Below, piece after piece: positions 10,829 to 23,496 of a DNA stretch of 64,000 nucleotides. The notes under the pieces were generated by a model that had not been told where the DNA came from, searched no databases, and saw only the letters and a list, made by a program, of their open reading frames with translations. Position 1 is the first letter of the stretch; each line of letters opens with the position of its first letter. Made by a program: the position numbers and the translations under genes. Origin of the DNA: Ecdyonurus torrentis (lineage: Eukaryota > Arthropoda > Insecta > Ephemeroptera > Heptageniidae); NCBI GenBank assembly GCA_949318235.1, contig OX439127.1, positions 753,462 to 817,461 of the forward strand, given 5' to 3'.

Positions 10829-12050
10829 CCCTGCTCAAAAATCCTGCGCAGGATCTTGCAGGACCCCGCAAGATCTTGCATGATTTGGCTTCTTGCAAGA
10901 TCCTGCGCAAGATCTTGCAAGATCTTGCACGGGGTCCTGCAAGATCCTGCAAGATCTTGCAAGACAAATTTCTTGCAGGATCCTGCATGATCTTGCACAG
11001 GATCCTGCATAATCTTGCACGGGGTCATGCAAGATCTTGCAAGACAAATTTTATGATCTTGAGTGGGAACGTCTTGCACAAGATCCTGCCAATCTTGCAC
11101 AGGATCTTGCAAGAAAAATTAAAAGTCCTGTTCAGGACCTCTTGCACAGGATCCTATATGATCTTGCACGGGGTCTTGCAAGATCCTGCAGGACAAATTT
11201 AATTTGTCTTGTGCAAGATATTTTTTTGCAAATCCTGTTCAAGATCTTAATATCTTGCGTATCCTGAGATTTTTTTTGAGAATCTTGTGCTTTCCTGAGC
11301 AGGATAAAACGCACCCCTAATTTTACCACCCCAAATAATATAAAAAATTAACTCTCAAACAATTATTAAAATAAACTGTTGGTAGGTTCATTATTTCTTT
11401 CAATAAGTACTAATTTATGGTGAATTTACAATTAAAAAACCTAATATTTTACAATTATTTTCATTCAATAATTATAATTCTTCTATTTTGTAATTAATTT
11501 ACCCTGGGGTGAACTTTTTGGGGTAGAAATGGGCAAAGTATGTTAGAAAAACATGTTATAACACGTCAATAGCAATATCAAAGTATAAATAGAACATTCA
11601 ACCATCTATAATACAAGATGTCATGATGGCAGAATGGTCCAGGGAACTTCTACGCGATCACCGAAGTCAAGCAACGTCGAGCGTGGCCAGTAATAAGATG
11701 GGTGTACATCATTAAGAAATCAAATATAAAATTAAATTAAACGTTGTAAAATATGAAAAAAAAATAAATATTGCTTTTTATAACATATTTTAGGATTTAA
11801 GTTGTCACCCACAGGTGTTCAGCGCTTTTAATTACTAAAAATTTTAATTAAAAAATCTTGCACAGGATCCTGAGCAAGATCCTGCGCAAGAAATTTGAAA
11901 AAAAATCTTGCAGGATCTTGCAAGATCTTGCAGGAACCCGTGCAAGATCTTGCAAGATCCTGGCCAAGATCTTGCAGAGCAAGATTAAAAATCTTGCACA
12001 AGATCATGCAAGATCCTGAACAAGATCTTGTACAGGATTTTTGAGCAGGG
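10829..12050. mobile_element. Element C: decamer-built TIR element with TA target sites
   Basis: The ends are CCCTGCTCAAAAATCCTG and its inverse, each bordered by TA (10827-10828, 12051-12052), as in Tc1/mariner-type insertions. Both outer parts are arrays of imperfect ten-base units such as AAGATCTTGC and AGGATCCTGC (about 10840-11300 and 11856-12045), each palindromic around GATC, so either strand can fold extensively. The interior (11310-11850) is ordinary AT-rich DNA apart from a 5S rRNA-like piece. No transposase is present. Confidence 0.8.
11655..11704 (+). pseudogene. 5S rRNA-like fragment
   Basis: CGATCACCGAAGTCAAGCAA, then CGTCGAGCGTGGCCAGTAAT and AAGATGGGTG, follow the internal region of animal 5S rRNA genes, including the A box, the intermediate element and the C box of the internal Pol III promoter. 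The 5' and 3' parts of a 5S gene are missing or unrecognisable, so it is a fragment, possibly a 5S-derived SINE. It sits at the centre of element C. Confidence 0.7.
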
Positions 12051-12052
12051 TA

Positions 12053-12167
12053 TCCTTCCAACTATCTCGTCTAATTTTACCTTGTCTACAGTTTCAAATA
12101 AAATTTCTTCTGTCTTCTTCCTTTCGTTGTATTCTAATAAAATCTTTATTGTATAAATGAAATACAA
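12053..12167 (-). pseudogene. Unknown broken reading frame, upstream half
   Basis: The minus strand reads KILLEYNERKKTEEILFETV followed by DKVKLDEIVGRI up to the TA where element C begins. Joined across one TA, the frame continues in phase into 10826 downward. I do not recognise the protein. Confidence 0.45.
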
Positions 12168-12466
12168 AATAAAAATACAATTTATTTAGTAAAAAGTTTT
12201 TTTTTTGCAACTCTACAGCAATTTTAGCTTGACAACTTATAAAAATACATATAGATATCTTAATTCTTATGATACAAGTTATTTATATTTCTGTTTTAAA
12301 ACACACACACAAACATATATATAATATATATATATGGACTCGTCCACGTCAAAAAACACAGTAGTTCATCTCAAAAAAATAGAATTGGCTGAAATTTATA
12401 TATTTTGTTAAGTGTCACTTAGACATGACACATTCTAAATTTCAGGGTCATGGAACGAAATTTCGA
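12168..12466. other. AT-rich interval before the large tandem array
   Basis: Contains a short CA/TA-rich stretch near 12300-12340. Nothing else is recognised. Confidence 0.4.
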
Positions 12467-12659
12467 GTTTGTAGAGCGCGAAATTTAAAATTTTTAGGGA
12501 TTTAATAATAATTCTATGAAAAATAGTGAAGCTGCTTTTTGGCAGATTTTACATTTTTTGTCAATGGTTTAACATCTAATGAGTTTGACCATGACAAAAA
12601 AAAAGGATCTTTCAATAAACGATTGTGGTGAAAAAAATTAACCAATATTGCCCATTTGT

Positions 12660-12985
12660 GCCCTTTTGATCCGAATAATTTGATCCGGATTATATCCATA
12701 TAATATTGATCCGGATAATTTGATCAAGATCGTGATCCGTTTAATTTTTTCCACATTAATGACCCAGTTTACGATTTCATATAACTACGATAAATATTTA
12801 GCAAAAAAAATCCGGATTTCGAAATCCGGATAAAAAATTGTCTGATATCCGATTTTCTATCCTGATCACGATCTGGATACATGGATCCAGGTAAATAAAT
12901 ACGGATAATGATCCGGATTTCAAACGAACAGTGAATCCGGATAATTACTTGTCCGCCTTATCCGGATCAATCGATCCGGATAACT
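12660..12985. repeat. ATCCGGAT palindrome cluster of array unit 1
   Basis: About eight TCCGGA cores, several inside perfect hairpins such as AATCCGGATTTCGAAATCCG (12807 onward). The cluster is repeated near 14594-14920 and 16870-17190 in the other units. Confidence 0.85.
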
Positions 12986-13085
12986 GTCTATCCGAAAACT
13001 GGATTTTAATATTATCTGGATTTCGACAGCACTAATATGTATATATATATCGTCGTGGTTCCGCTATATTGTTCGATGACAATTT

Positions 13086-13185
13086 GGTCCAAAGTTTACT
13101 AATGTCCGATGTCCACTTGGTTCAAAGTTTACTAATGTCCGATGTCCATTTGGTTCAAAGTTTACTAATGCCCAATGTCCACATT
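13086..13185. repeat. Three 30-bp direct repeats in array unit 1
   Basis: TTGGTTCAAAGTTTACTAAT followed by GTCCGATGTCCA-like sequence occurs three times. The block recurs in units 2 and 3, and a single inverted copy lies at 19565-19648. Confidence 0.85.
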
Positions 13186-16100
13186 TGACCACTTTTCAAG
13201 AGACACAAAAAAATAATTGTCTTCTTTAATATTTGCAGTATTAATAAAGCATTTAACAGTTATTACAATCATAAATATTGCCAAGCAAGGCATTAAAATT
13301 TTATTATAATTATATTATATTTAATTAGAAATAGAATAATTAATCTTTAGATTGAGTAAAAAATATCGCTAACTCAAACTTTAAAAAATCATAACTCATG
13401 AACGATGCATTGGTATAACAAAATGAAACAATACACTGATATTTCGGTATATTGCCTATAATATGATGTTTTTGTTTATTGTATCCAAAAGGTATCCATT
13501 GTACAAAGCAAAAAATTTTATAGACGATCCAAAATTTCTACTACGTATGGCATAACCATTTAGAAAAATGTATTTTTTTGTCATGATATTTTTAATTAAA
13601 ATTATTAAATTTTATTTAAATATGCATATTTTTATACATAATTTCTCTTACAGATCTAAAAATCGTTCAGAGGTAGATATTTGCAATATATCATTGCATT
13701 ACAAATTACAGAGATGATATATTTTATACTAGATTTAAACAATTACCGTTTTTATTTTATGACGTTATTTAGTACTGCGTTTTTTTCTTTTCTTATTACA
13801 CTACACGCGTATTTTTTACACCTTTTATAAATTTAATTTCATTAGCATGTGCATATTATAAGGACATGAATGAAGCATCAAAAGGGACGCATTGTGTTAT
13901 AATATATAATAATAATTATAAAGCAAGAAGGCAATTAATCTTTTAACATCCCTTATTTTTTATCTTATACCTAACATTATTTTTCTTTGCGAAAACAAGG
14001 TCCTCTTTTTATTTTTGTAACCCGTCAAGGTAATAGAATTTTCACTCCAATGTGATCGACTTTTCAAGAGGTGACCTTTTATATTTTTTATATAGAGCAG
14101 GTACGCAGATGTCCCAGGCCCGGTACGGCTGTCCACGCAAAATGAAAACTTTAATTAGGAATTACAAATAATGCAATCATATGTGCGTGCTCAACATTTT
14201 TGTCAAGATGTAAGTCAACACTTTTGAGGAAGTAACAAAATTTCATAATTTTTGAGCAAATACAAAAAAATTTAAATTAAAACAACTAACTCAAAAATGA
14301 GTCAGACCCTGTCCTAGCACTTGAGCGTTAATTTCATTAAGTAATAATTTTAAAAAATTGTAATACAAAATAATACTTCAGAAAATGTATGTTTGAAAAG
14401 TTTGTAGAGCGCGAAATTTAAAATTTTTAGGGATTTAATAATAATTCTATGAAAAATAGTGAAGCTGCTTTTTGGCAGATTTTACATTTTTTGTCAATTA
14501 TTTAACATCAAATGAGTTTGACCATGACAAAAAAAAAGGATCTTACTATAATCGATTGTGGTGAAAAAAATTCACCAATATTGCCCATTTGTGCCTTTTT
14601 GATCCGAATAATTTGATCCGGATTATATCTATATAATATTGATCCGGATAATTTGATCCAGATCGTGATCCGTTTAATTTTTTCCACATTAATGACCCAG
14701 TTTACGATTTCATATAACTACGATAAATATTTAGCAAAAAAAATCCGGATTTCGAAATCCGGATAAAAAATTGTCTGATATCCGATTTTCTATCCTGATC
14801 ACGATCTGGATACATGGATCCAGGTAAATAAATCCGGATAATGATCCGGATTTCAAACGAACAGTGAATCCGGATAATTACTTGTCCGCCTTATCCGGAT
14901 CAATCGATCCGGATAACTGTCTATCCGAAAACTGGATTTTAATATTATCTGGATTTCGACAGCACTAATATGTATATATATATCGTCGTGGTTCCGCTAT
15001 ATTGTTCGATGACAATTTGGTCCAAAGTTTACTAATGTCCGATGTCCACTTGGTTCAAAGTTTACTAATGTCCGATGTCCATTTGGTTCAAAGTTTACTA
15101 ATGCCCAATGTCCACATTTGACCACTTTTCAAGAGACACAAAAAACTAATTGTCTTCTTTAATATTTGCAGTATTAATAAAGCATTTAACAGTTATTACA
15201 ATCATAAATATTGCCAAGCAAGGCATTAAAATTTTATTATAATTATATTATATTTAATTAGAAATAGAATAATTAATCTTTCGATTGAGTAAAAAATATC
15301 GCTAACTCAAACTTTAAAAAATCATAACTCATGAACGATGCATTGGTATACCAAAATGAAACAATACACTGATATTTCGGTATATTGCCTATAATATGAT
15401 GTTTTTGTTCATTGTATCCAAAAGGTATCCATTGTACAAAGCAAAAAATTTTATAGACGATCCAAAATTTATTAAGCTGTATAGCAAAATTATTGAAACA
15501 TTTTTATCGCAATTATGGTAATAGCAAAAAATGAATTACTGGAAATAAAACTCATCAGGTATTAGAGAGGTCGTGTGCCTAAGGTTAGAAAAAAATAGAG
15601 CAAGGGATGCGCGATTATATAAGAAAAAAAAATTTTATGATGCGAGGGGTCACTAGCAAGTTTTACTTTTATAAAAAGAGAAATCTCGAACCTAAAGAAT
15701 AAAATTTAAAATAGTATTATATATTCCTTCTCATCTCTCTTGTCATATTAACTCAAACAATTTTTTTTGTAGAAATTAAATAAAGTAAAAATCAAAAATC
15801 AAAATTTCTACTACGTATGGCATAACCATTTAGAAAAATGTATTTTTTTGTCATGATATTTTTAATTAAAATTATTAAATTTTATTTAAATATGCATATT
15901 TTTATACATAATTTCTCTTACAGATCTAAAAATCGTTCAGAGGTAGATATTTGCAATATATCATTGCATTACAAATTACAGAGATGATATATTTTATACT
16001 AGATTTAAAGAATTACCGTTTTTATTTTATGACGTTATTTAGTACTGCGTTTTTTTTCTTTTCTTATTACACTACACGCGTATTTTTTACACCTTTTATA

Positions 16101-19100
16101 AATTTAATTTCATTAGCATGTGCATATTATAAGGACATGAATGAAGCATCAAAAGGGCCGCATTGTGTTATAATATATAATAATAATTATAAAGCAAGAA
16201 GGCAATTAATCTTTTAACATCCCTTATTTTTTATCTTATACCTAACATTATTTTTCTTTGCGAAAAAAAGGTCCCCTTTTTATTTTTGTAACCTGTCAAG
16301 GTAATAGAATTTTCACTCCAATGTGATCGACTTTTCAAGAGGTGACCTTTTATATTTTTTATATAGAGCAGGTACGCAGATGTCCCAGGCCCGGTACGGC
16401 TGTCCACGCAAAATGAAAACTTTAATGAGTAATTACAAATAATGCAATCATATGTGCGTGCTCAACATTTTTGTCAAGATGTAAGTCAACACTTTTGAGG
16501 AAGTAACAAAATTTCATAATTTTTGAGCAATTACAAAAAAATTTAAATTAAAACAACTAACTCAAAAATGAGACAGACCCTGTCCTAGCGCTTGAGCGTT
16601 AATTTCATTAAGTAATAATTTTAAAAAATTGTAATACAAAATAATACCTCAGAAAATGTATGTTTGAAAAGTTTGTAGAGCGCGAAATTTATAATTTTTA
16701 GGGATTAAATAATAATTCTATGAAAAATAGTGAAGCTGCTTTTTGGCAGATTTTACATTTTTTGTCAATTATTTAACATCAAATGAGTTTGACCATGACA
16801 AAAAAAAAAGGATCTTTCTATAATCGATTGTGGTGAAAAAAATTCACCAATATTGCCCAATTGTGCCCTTTTGATCCGAATAATTTGATCCGGATTATAT
16901 CCATATAATATTGATCCGGATAATTTGATCAAGATCGTAATCCGTTTAATTTTTTCCACATTAATGATCCAGTTTACGATTTCATATAACTACGATAAAT
17001 ATTTAGCAAAAAAAATCCGGATTTCGAAATCCGGATAAAAAATTGTCTGATATCCGATTTTCTATCCTGATCACGATCTGGATACATGGATCCAGGTAAA
17101 TAAATCCGGATAATGATCCGGATTTCAAACGAACAGTGAATCCGGATAATTACTTGTCCGCCTTATCCGGATCAATCGATCCGGATAACTGTCTATCCGA
17201 AAACTGGATTTTAATATTATCTGGATTTCGACAGCACTAATATGTATATATATATCGTCGTGGTTCCGCTATATTGTTCGATGACAATTTGGTTCAAAGT
17301 TTACTAATGTCCGATGTCCACTTGGTTCAAAGTTTACTAATTTCCGATGTTAATTTGGTTCAAAGTTTACTAATGCCCAATGTCCACATTTGACCACTTT
17401 TCAAGAGACACAAAAAACTAATTGTCTTCTTTAATATTTGCAGTATTAATAAAGCATTTAACAGTTATTACAATCATAAATATTGCCAAGCAAGGCATTA
17501 AAATTTTATTATAATTATATTATATTTAATTAGAAATAGAATAATTAATCTTTCGATTGAGTAAAAAATATCGCTAACTCAAACTTTAAAAAATCATAAC
17601 TCATGAACGATGCATTGGTATAACAAAATGAAACAATACACTGATATTTCGGTATATTGCCTATAATATGATGATTTTGTTCATTGTATCCAAAAGGTAT
17701 CCATTGTACAAAGCAAAAAATTTTATAGACGATCCAAAATTTATTAAGCTGTATAGCAAAATTATTGAAACATTTTTATCGCAATTATGGTAATAGCAAG
17801 AAATGAATTACTGGAAATAAACCTCATCAGGTATTAGAGAGGTCGTGTGCCTAAGGTTAGAAAAAAATAGAGCAAGGGATGCGCGATTATATAAGAAAAA
17901 AAAATTTTATGATGCGAGGGGTCACTAGCAAGTTTTACTTTTATAAAAAGAGAAATCTCGAACCTAAAGAATAAAATTTAAAATAGTAATATATATTCCT
18001 TCTCATCTCTCTTGTCATATTAACTCAAACAATTTTTTTTGTAGAAATTAAATATAGTAAAAATCAAAAATCAAAATTTCTACTACGTATGGCATAACCA
18101 TTTAGAAAAATGTATTTTTTTGTCATGATATTTTTAATTAAAATTATTAAATTTTTTAAATATGCATATTTTTATACATAATTTCTCTTACTGATCTAAA
18201 AATCGTTCAGAGGTAGATATTTGCAATATATCATTGCATTACAAATTACAGAGATGATATATTTTATACTAGATTTAAACAATTACCGTTTTTATTTTAT
18301 GACGTTATTTAGTACTGCGTTTTTTTTCTTTTCTTATTACACTACACGCGTATTTTTTACACCTTTTATAAATTTAATTTCATTAGCATGTGCATATTAT
18401 AAGGACATGAATGAAGCATCAAAAGGGCCGCATTGTGTTATAATATATAATAATAATTATAAAGCAAGAAGGCAATTAATCTTTTAACATCCCTTATTTT
18501 TTATCTTATACCTAACATTATTTTTCTTTGCGAAAACAAGGTCCCCTTTTTATTTTTGTAACCTGTCAAGGTAATAGAATTTTCACTCCAATGTGATCGA
18601 CTTTTCAAGAGGTGACCTTTTATATTTTTTATATAGAGCAGGTACGCAGATGTCCCAGGCCTGGTACAGCTGTCCACGCAAAATGAAAACTTAAATTAGG
18701 AATTACAATTAATACAATCATATGTGCGTGCTCAACATTTTTGTCAAGATGTAAGTCAACACTTTTGAGGAAGTAACAAAATTTCATAATTTTTGAGCAA
18801 ATACAAAAAAATTTAAATTAAAACAACTAACTTAAAAATGAGACAGACCCTGTCCTAGCGCTTGAGCGTTAATTTCATTAAGTAATAATTTAAAAAAATT
18901 GTAATACAAAATAATACCTCAGAAAATGTATTGTTGTAGTTTAAAAATTATCACAAACAAAATTAGGTCACAGTTCATAACTAGAGCAAATTTAGCTGAT
19001 TGTTTGAACGGTAGGTTTGTTCAGAACCTTGAAAATAATTAGTTTCTATGCAACTGCAGAGAGTAAAAATGTCAAATTAAAATTTAGAGTCAATGAATTC

Positions 19101-19118
19101 ATAATTTATGTTATGTTG

Positions 19119-19360
19119 ACTTGCAAACCTGCTAAAAATAGGTTTAAACGATTTAATATTGTGCCAAATTTGTATGTTTGTTATATTTGGTATATTTTAT
19201 TTGAACCATTTACACCGAAGAAACAATAACATTTTTGGTTTAAATTGTGTAAAGGGTTTAAATAAAATATACGAAATACACCGAATATTCGAATTTGGCA
19301 CAATATTCAGTAATTTAATATACCCTTTAAACCTTTTTTTAGCAGGGAACTTGCAAGTAA
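19119..19360. repeat. Imperfect palindrome
   Basis: CTTGCAAACCTGCTAAAAAT and the following AGGTTTAAACG...ATATTGTGCCAAAT segment return inverted at about 19285-19360. It could be a small foldback MITE or a hairpin relic. Short open frames across it are by-products. Confidence 0.6.
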
Positions 19361-19564
19361 AGAAAAATATAAATTTAATTCAAACTCTGCATGTATTTAC
19401 TCAGGTTGCGCATCTATAGATAAGATATATTTTGGGATTATAAATTCATACGAAATTTTTGTTTTCTTATAAGATTTTTTATTCAAATTAAGTGCAAAAA
19501 CAGCTATATAGGGGTAGTTCAACACTAAAATCTATTGCGAACTGTTTGCAATAAATCGGAATTT

Positions 19565-19648
19565 AGTAAACTTTGAACGAAATGGACATCGGACATTAGT
19601 AATTTTTGAACCAAGTAGAAATAGGACAATATAGCGGAACCACGACGT
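19565..19648 (-). repeat. Inverted fragment of the large array unit
   Basis: Read on the minus strand, CGTCGTGGTTCCGCTATATT and the following CAAAGTTTACTAATGTCCGA-like repeats match 13051-13150 and its equivalents. It lies outside the array in reverse orientation. Confidence 0.8.
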
Positions 19649-21050
19649 TTTTAGATATATATTATATATAATTTAGAGAGAAACTTTAAATATTTGTTTC
19701 AACATAGCAATAGTTGTTTTCAAATTTTATGAATTTTGTTTACCGTTTTTATTTTATACATAAATATTTTTTTTTGATATTTACGAATTAGATTAATACG
19801 AAATATAAAATTAATATGATTATGAGTAAACAATTTAAAAAAAATCCTTCGTTAATAATAAAAAGTTAATATATAAATATATTTTTTTAAATTTTAATAT
19901 TATATATTGTAATAAAATAATTAATTACAGATATCTGATTAAAAGTTTCAGTCATTGAAATGAAGAACTGCTACTTTTTATTTAATTACTCAATCATTCA
20001 TTACATATTACGAATCAACAATTTATTAAATTGTAACTATTCAATTTTTTACAGACTGCTTAATAAGACTTTAGCAACAAATATAACTACCATTCACATA
20101 CCTCATAGGTAGAATAAAAACCTCGTATTAGAATCCTATGCTTTAAAGTAAAATTTTAAGTTCGCAAGGGCAAAAAAATTTCTGTAACAAAGGTAGAAAC
20201 ATGTAACAAGCAGAGTTGCACTGACAATGTTATTGGCTGGTATCAGTATTTTTTAAATAATTTTCCAGCCAGCACATTTCCGTGACTGAAAGATACTCAT
20301 TAGAAAATCATATTTTCACTTATTTATCTCCGAAAATTTAAACTTTGTAACTATTTCACAAATTTATTTTACGTGCCTAAAATCTTATTTTTGGTGTACA
20401 CATTTCATAAATTTATTGTTATAAAGGTAATGAAAAAAAAAAGCAATTTTGCAAATTTACAGTTCCTGTAAATGTTTGGGCAAATAAAGGCTAAAATTGT
20501 TAATTTGGCACGGATATAAGTTTAATTTTTTTTAATCACTGCACTTTTGGGTTGTTAACTTTTGCTCCGTTTTTTTGAAATCAAAGCTTGAATGAGTCCA
20601 TTGATAATATTATTAAATTTTGATTTAATGTTTCTCTTTTGCTTGACATCTAGATCCTCGCACTCTCATAGGTTTGCTTCTACTTTACCTGTGAAAACTA
20701 AAGGTATACGCGCATGCGAAGTCTAGGTGTCTCCGAGTCCAGCTCTAAAGACTTTGGTTGAGGTTTATGAAAACCATGCCTCTGCCGATGCCGGCTGATC
20801 TGCTGGATAATATTGAACTGCAATGTGCATGTTATTATATATGCCCCAAATAATGATTTTATTATAGCATGGAGTATAGCTAAGTAATTAATTATATTTT
20901 ATTATGAAACAAAAGTATTTCTCATTTAAATTTCTCCAAAATAGGCAGAAAAGTTTTATATGAAAAAAATTGAAATATGAAACACTAACATTTTCCATTG
21001 TATCCACGCGCGCTTAACAGATAAGCTCCATTAAAATGTTATTAATTAGT

Positions 21051-22586
21051 AGAGACCGGATTTGCTGGTACTCCTAACTTTTTTTCTGTTTGTTTTAGGT
21101 AAATTTTAACCTAAAATGAGTACGAATTGGACAATTTGAAGTCGTTTAAGCGTTACCAATTTTCAACATTTTTACCGTTTTTTAAAAAAAAGTACAATTT
21201 ATACCAATTTCTACCACTTTTCAGGAAAAAATCAACATTTTTACACCATTTTTTCAAAAAACATAAAGCTAAAAAAAAATTACGAAAAAACGAAACGAAG
21301 TATTAGAAGACGTAATTGCTTCGGTTTTTATTTCGTTTACACTTTAAATTAATTTTTTTAAATTTATAAATAATAAATTGGTCAAGATACTATACTGAAT
21401 AACCTTAGCATTATCTGTAAAACAAAATCTTCAATTCACTATTAATATATTATCTTCTATTGTAGTATGTCTCCTAAATACAAATTTCATTATACATTCA
21501 TATTAAGGGCACGCAATTAAGGGTTTACAAAGAATAAAAAAAGTATATAAGTAAAAAATAATAATAAAAATAATCCGCCTATAGTAATTATTTTTCGGGT
21601 TTAATTTTATAACGATTTTTTAGATAAATAAAATAAAAAAAGCTACAACAGTAAAACCTCGATATAGCAAAACTTCATTATAGCAAAGTAATTTCACCAG
21701 TCCCGCTGAAATTTACAAGTATAAAAGCATAAATAAAACCCGTTTTAATGAACTTTCGTTAAAGCGAAGTAAAAAAAATCAGCCAAAAATAGGCAATGCA
21801 TAGAAATTTTTGTCGATTCATTGCGTCCTCTCTTACGACAATTCTTCTAAAAACGCGTGGGATAAAATAAAAATAAAATTACAAATAAATTTGACAAAAG
21901 TAAATGCTATCTTGATCGAATATCTAAAATTACGTGAAGTTTTGTTGTAATAACAATTAAGTTTCAAAAATTTAAGTTTCAAAAAAAAACTGTTCAACTT
22001 CTCATATTATATAGTATTTAAAAAAAAACTTTCGTTTCGCGAACAATTTAAGTATCTATCAAATATTTAGGTCCACATTTATTTCTTTAATTTTTGTTTT
22101 TTATTCCATAACGTTGCATACTTTACAGGCGTGCAGTATATATATATATTTTTTCCCAACTGCTAGAAAATTTTTAATTTTTTTATTATTGTAGCTTGTC
22201 TTTCTTTCATACAGATTATAAAACACTTATTTTAATATGCTTTAGTGGAGCAAACTGTAAGTTATAAAAATTGTTCTCTGGTTTTTACTTTGGCTAAAGT
22301 GATCGGTTTAATTTTTTAGCTCAAAACAAAAATGATCTTAAAAAATAGAAGTAAAAGCAATGAAATAACAAGTTTCAAACTATAAAACTAAATTTTTTAT
22401 TTTTCTATTTGGCCAATGATAAAATCTTGCTACCAAAAAAAAAACGACAGAAACTGCTAATTGACAGTTTTAAAGCTATTTTAAACGTTTTACCATTTTC
22501 ACCATTTTAAGCCTTTTTTCGATTTTTATACCATTTTTTACCATTTTAGTACCATTTATAAAAGAAAGTACCCACAAATCCGGTCT
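21051..22586. mobile_element. Element J: nested TIR element, probably hAT-like
   Basis: The ends read AGACCGGATTTG and its inverse, and TAATTAGT flanks both sides (21043-21050, 22587-22594), an 8-bp duplication as made by hAT elements. Subterminal ACCATTTT repeats occur at both ends, mainly the right. There are no coding frames. It lies inside H, so H is older. Confidence 0.7.
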
Positions 22587-22645
22587 TAATTAGTTAAAAT
22601 AATTTTTCGATTGTATATTAAAAATATTATATGTACAATTTCAGA

Positions 22646-22650
<5 letters not shown>

Positions 22651-22690
<40 letters not shown>
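22651..22690. repeat. (GA)n microsatellite
   Basis: Pure GA run just outside element J. Confidence 0.95.
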
Positions 22691-22694
<4 letters not shown>

Positions 22695-23496
22695 ATTATT
22701 AACATCTAAAAATTTACAAAATATACTGCAAATGCTGTCGTGCTATGACATTAATAAAAAAAAAACAGTATCCATTATATTTCAGTTTTGTTTAAGAATA
22801 AAGAGTGTGAAGGTACTTGCGAGTTGTCCTTTAAGTTTAATTTTTTTAGTGGTTAAAAATTTTCATAAAACACCAAGTGAGTTTAATAAAAATGTAGTAA
22901 AATTAATTCATTAAAAGTTCTTTTCCATTTTTATTGGGCAAAATTATAGAGATTTAAACACAAATAAGTTTCGTTTATATTAAAGTTATACATTGCATAA
23001 TTTTTTTTATTTTTAATATTAGCTATAAAAACATAAACTTTTGTATTGGCATTATTTTTTACAAACGCACATTGCAAAAATCAACAAGTTATTTAATCCA
23101 TTAAAAGAGATATAGAATGATAACAATTTTGTTATTTATCATAAAAAAATCGACATAAAATAAGAAAAAAATTAAAAGGGTTTCTTTACTAATACTTAAA
23201 ATTAGAATATGGTTTATATACTTAAACGTTATGTTTTTACAATTGTTACAATTTTTTTTGAAGCCATAGTGTAAATAAAACAAGGAGAACGAAGAAAAAA
23301 TAATTTATTGAAATTGTTGACTGAACTAATCATTTCAAATAAGAAAGAAGAAAAAATATAGAAAGTCTTGCTTTTATATGATTTATTTACTTGAATATTA
23401 TCATAATATTGTCTATATTTGTCTTCTAAAGATGGTTATATTTGGTATGTGCTATTTGACGTCTTTGCTGATATAACTGAGGATAATGTGGTGCAT

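Larger units (their letters stand above)
12467..18930. repeat. Large tandem array, three units of 1.9-2.3 kb
   Basis: Units start at GTTTGTAGAGCGCGAAATTT: 12467-14399 (1933 bp), 14400-16670 (2271 bp) and 16671-18930 (2260 bp). They are almost identical, so the array is young or homogenised. Each unit holds a cluster of TCCGGA/ATCCGGAT palindromes, three 30-bp direct repeats around CAAAGTTTACTAATG, and a frame of 88 codons that is open in units 2 and 3 but shifted in unit 1 by one T in a T run, so protein-coding selection is unlikely. Unit 1 lacks about 337 bp present in the others. No known gene is found in it. Confidence 0.95.

Noticed and set aside
10770..11329. Several overlapping open frames rich in QDLA/ARSCKIL
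   Set aside because: They arise from the decamer array, whose length of ten bases cycles through all frames; no independent coding evidence.
15951..16217. 88-codon frame repeated at 18221-18487 as a possible gene
   Set aside because: Unit 1 has a one-base change in a T run that breaks it while the DNA around is equally conserved, so similarity reflects the tandem DNA repeat, not protein selection.
12467..18930. CRISPR-like array
   Set aside because: Units are over 2 kb without short spacers and the window is clearly animal nuclear DNA.
20641..20830. Possible exon in a GC-richer patch within element H
   Set aside because: No frame over 60 codons and no motif; stops occur in all frames.
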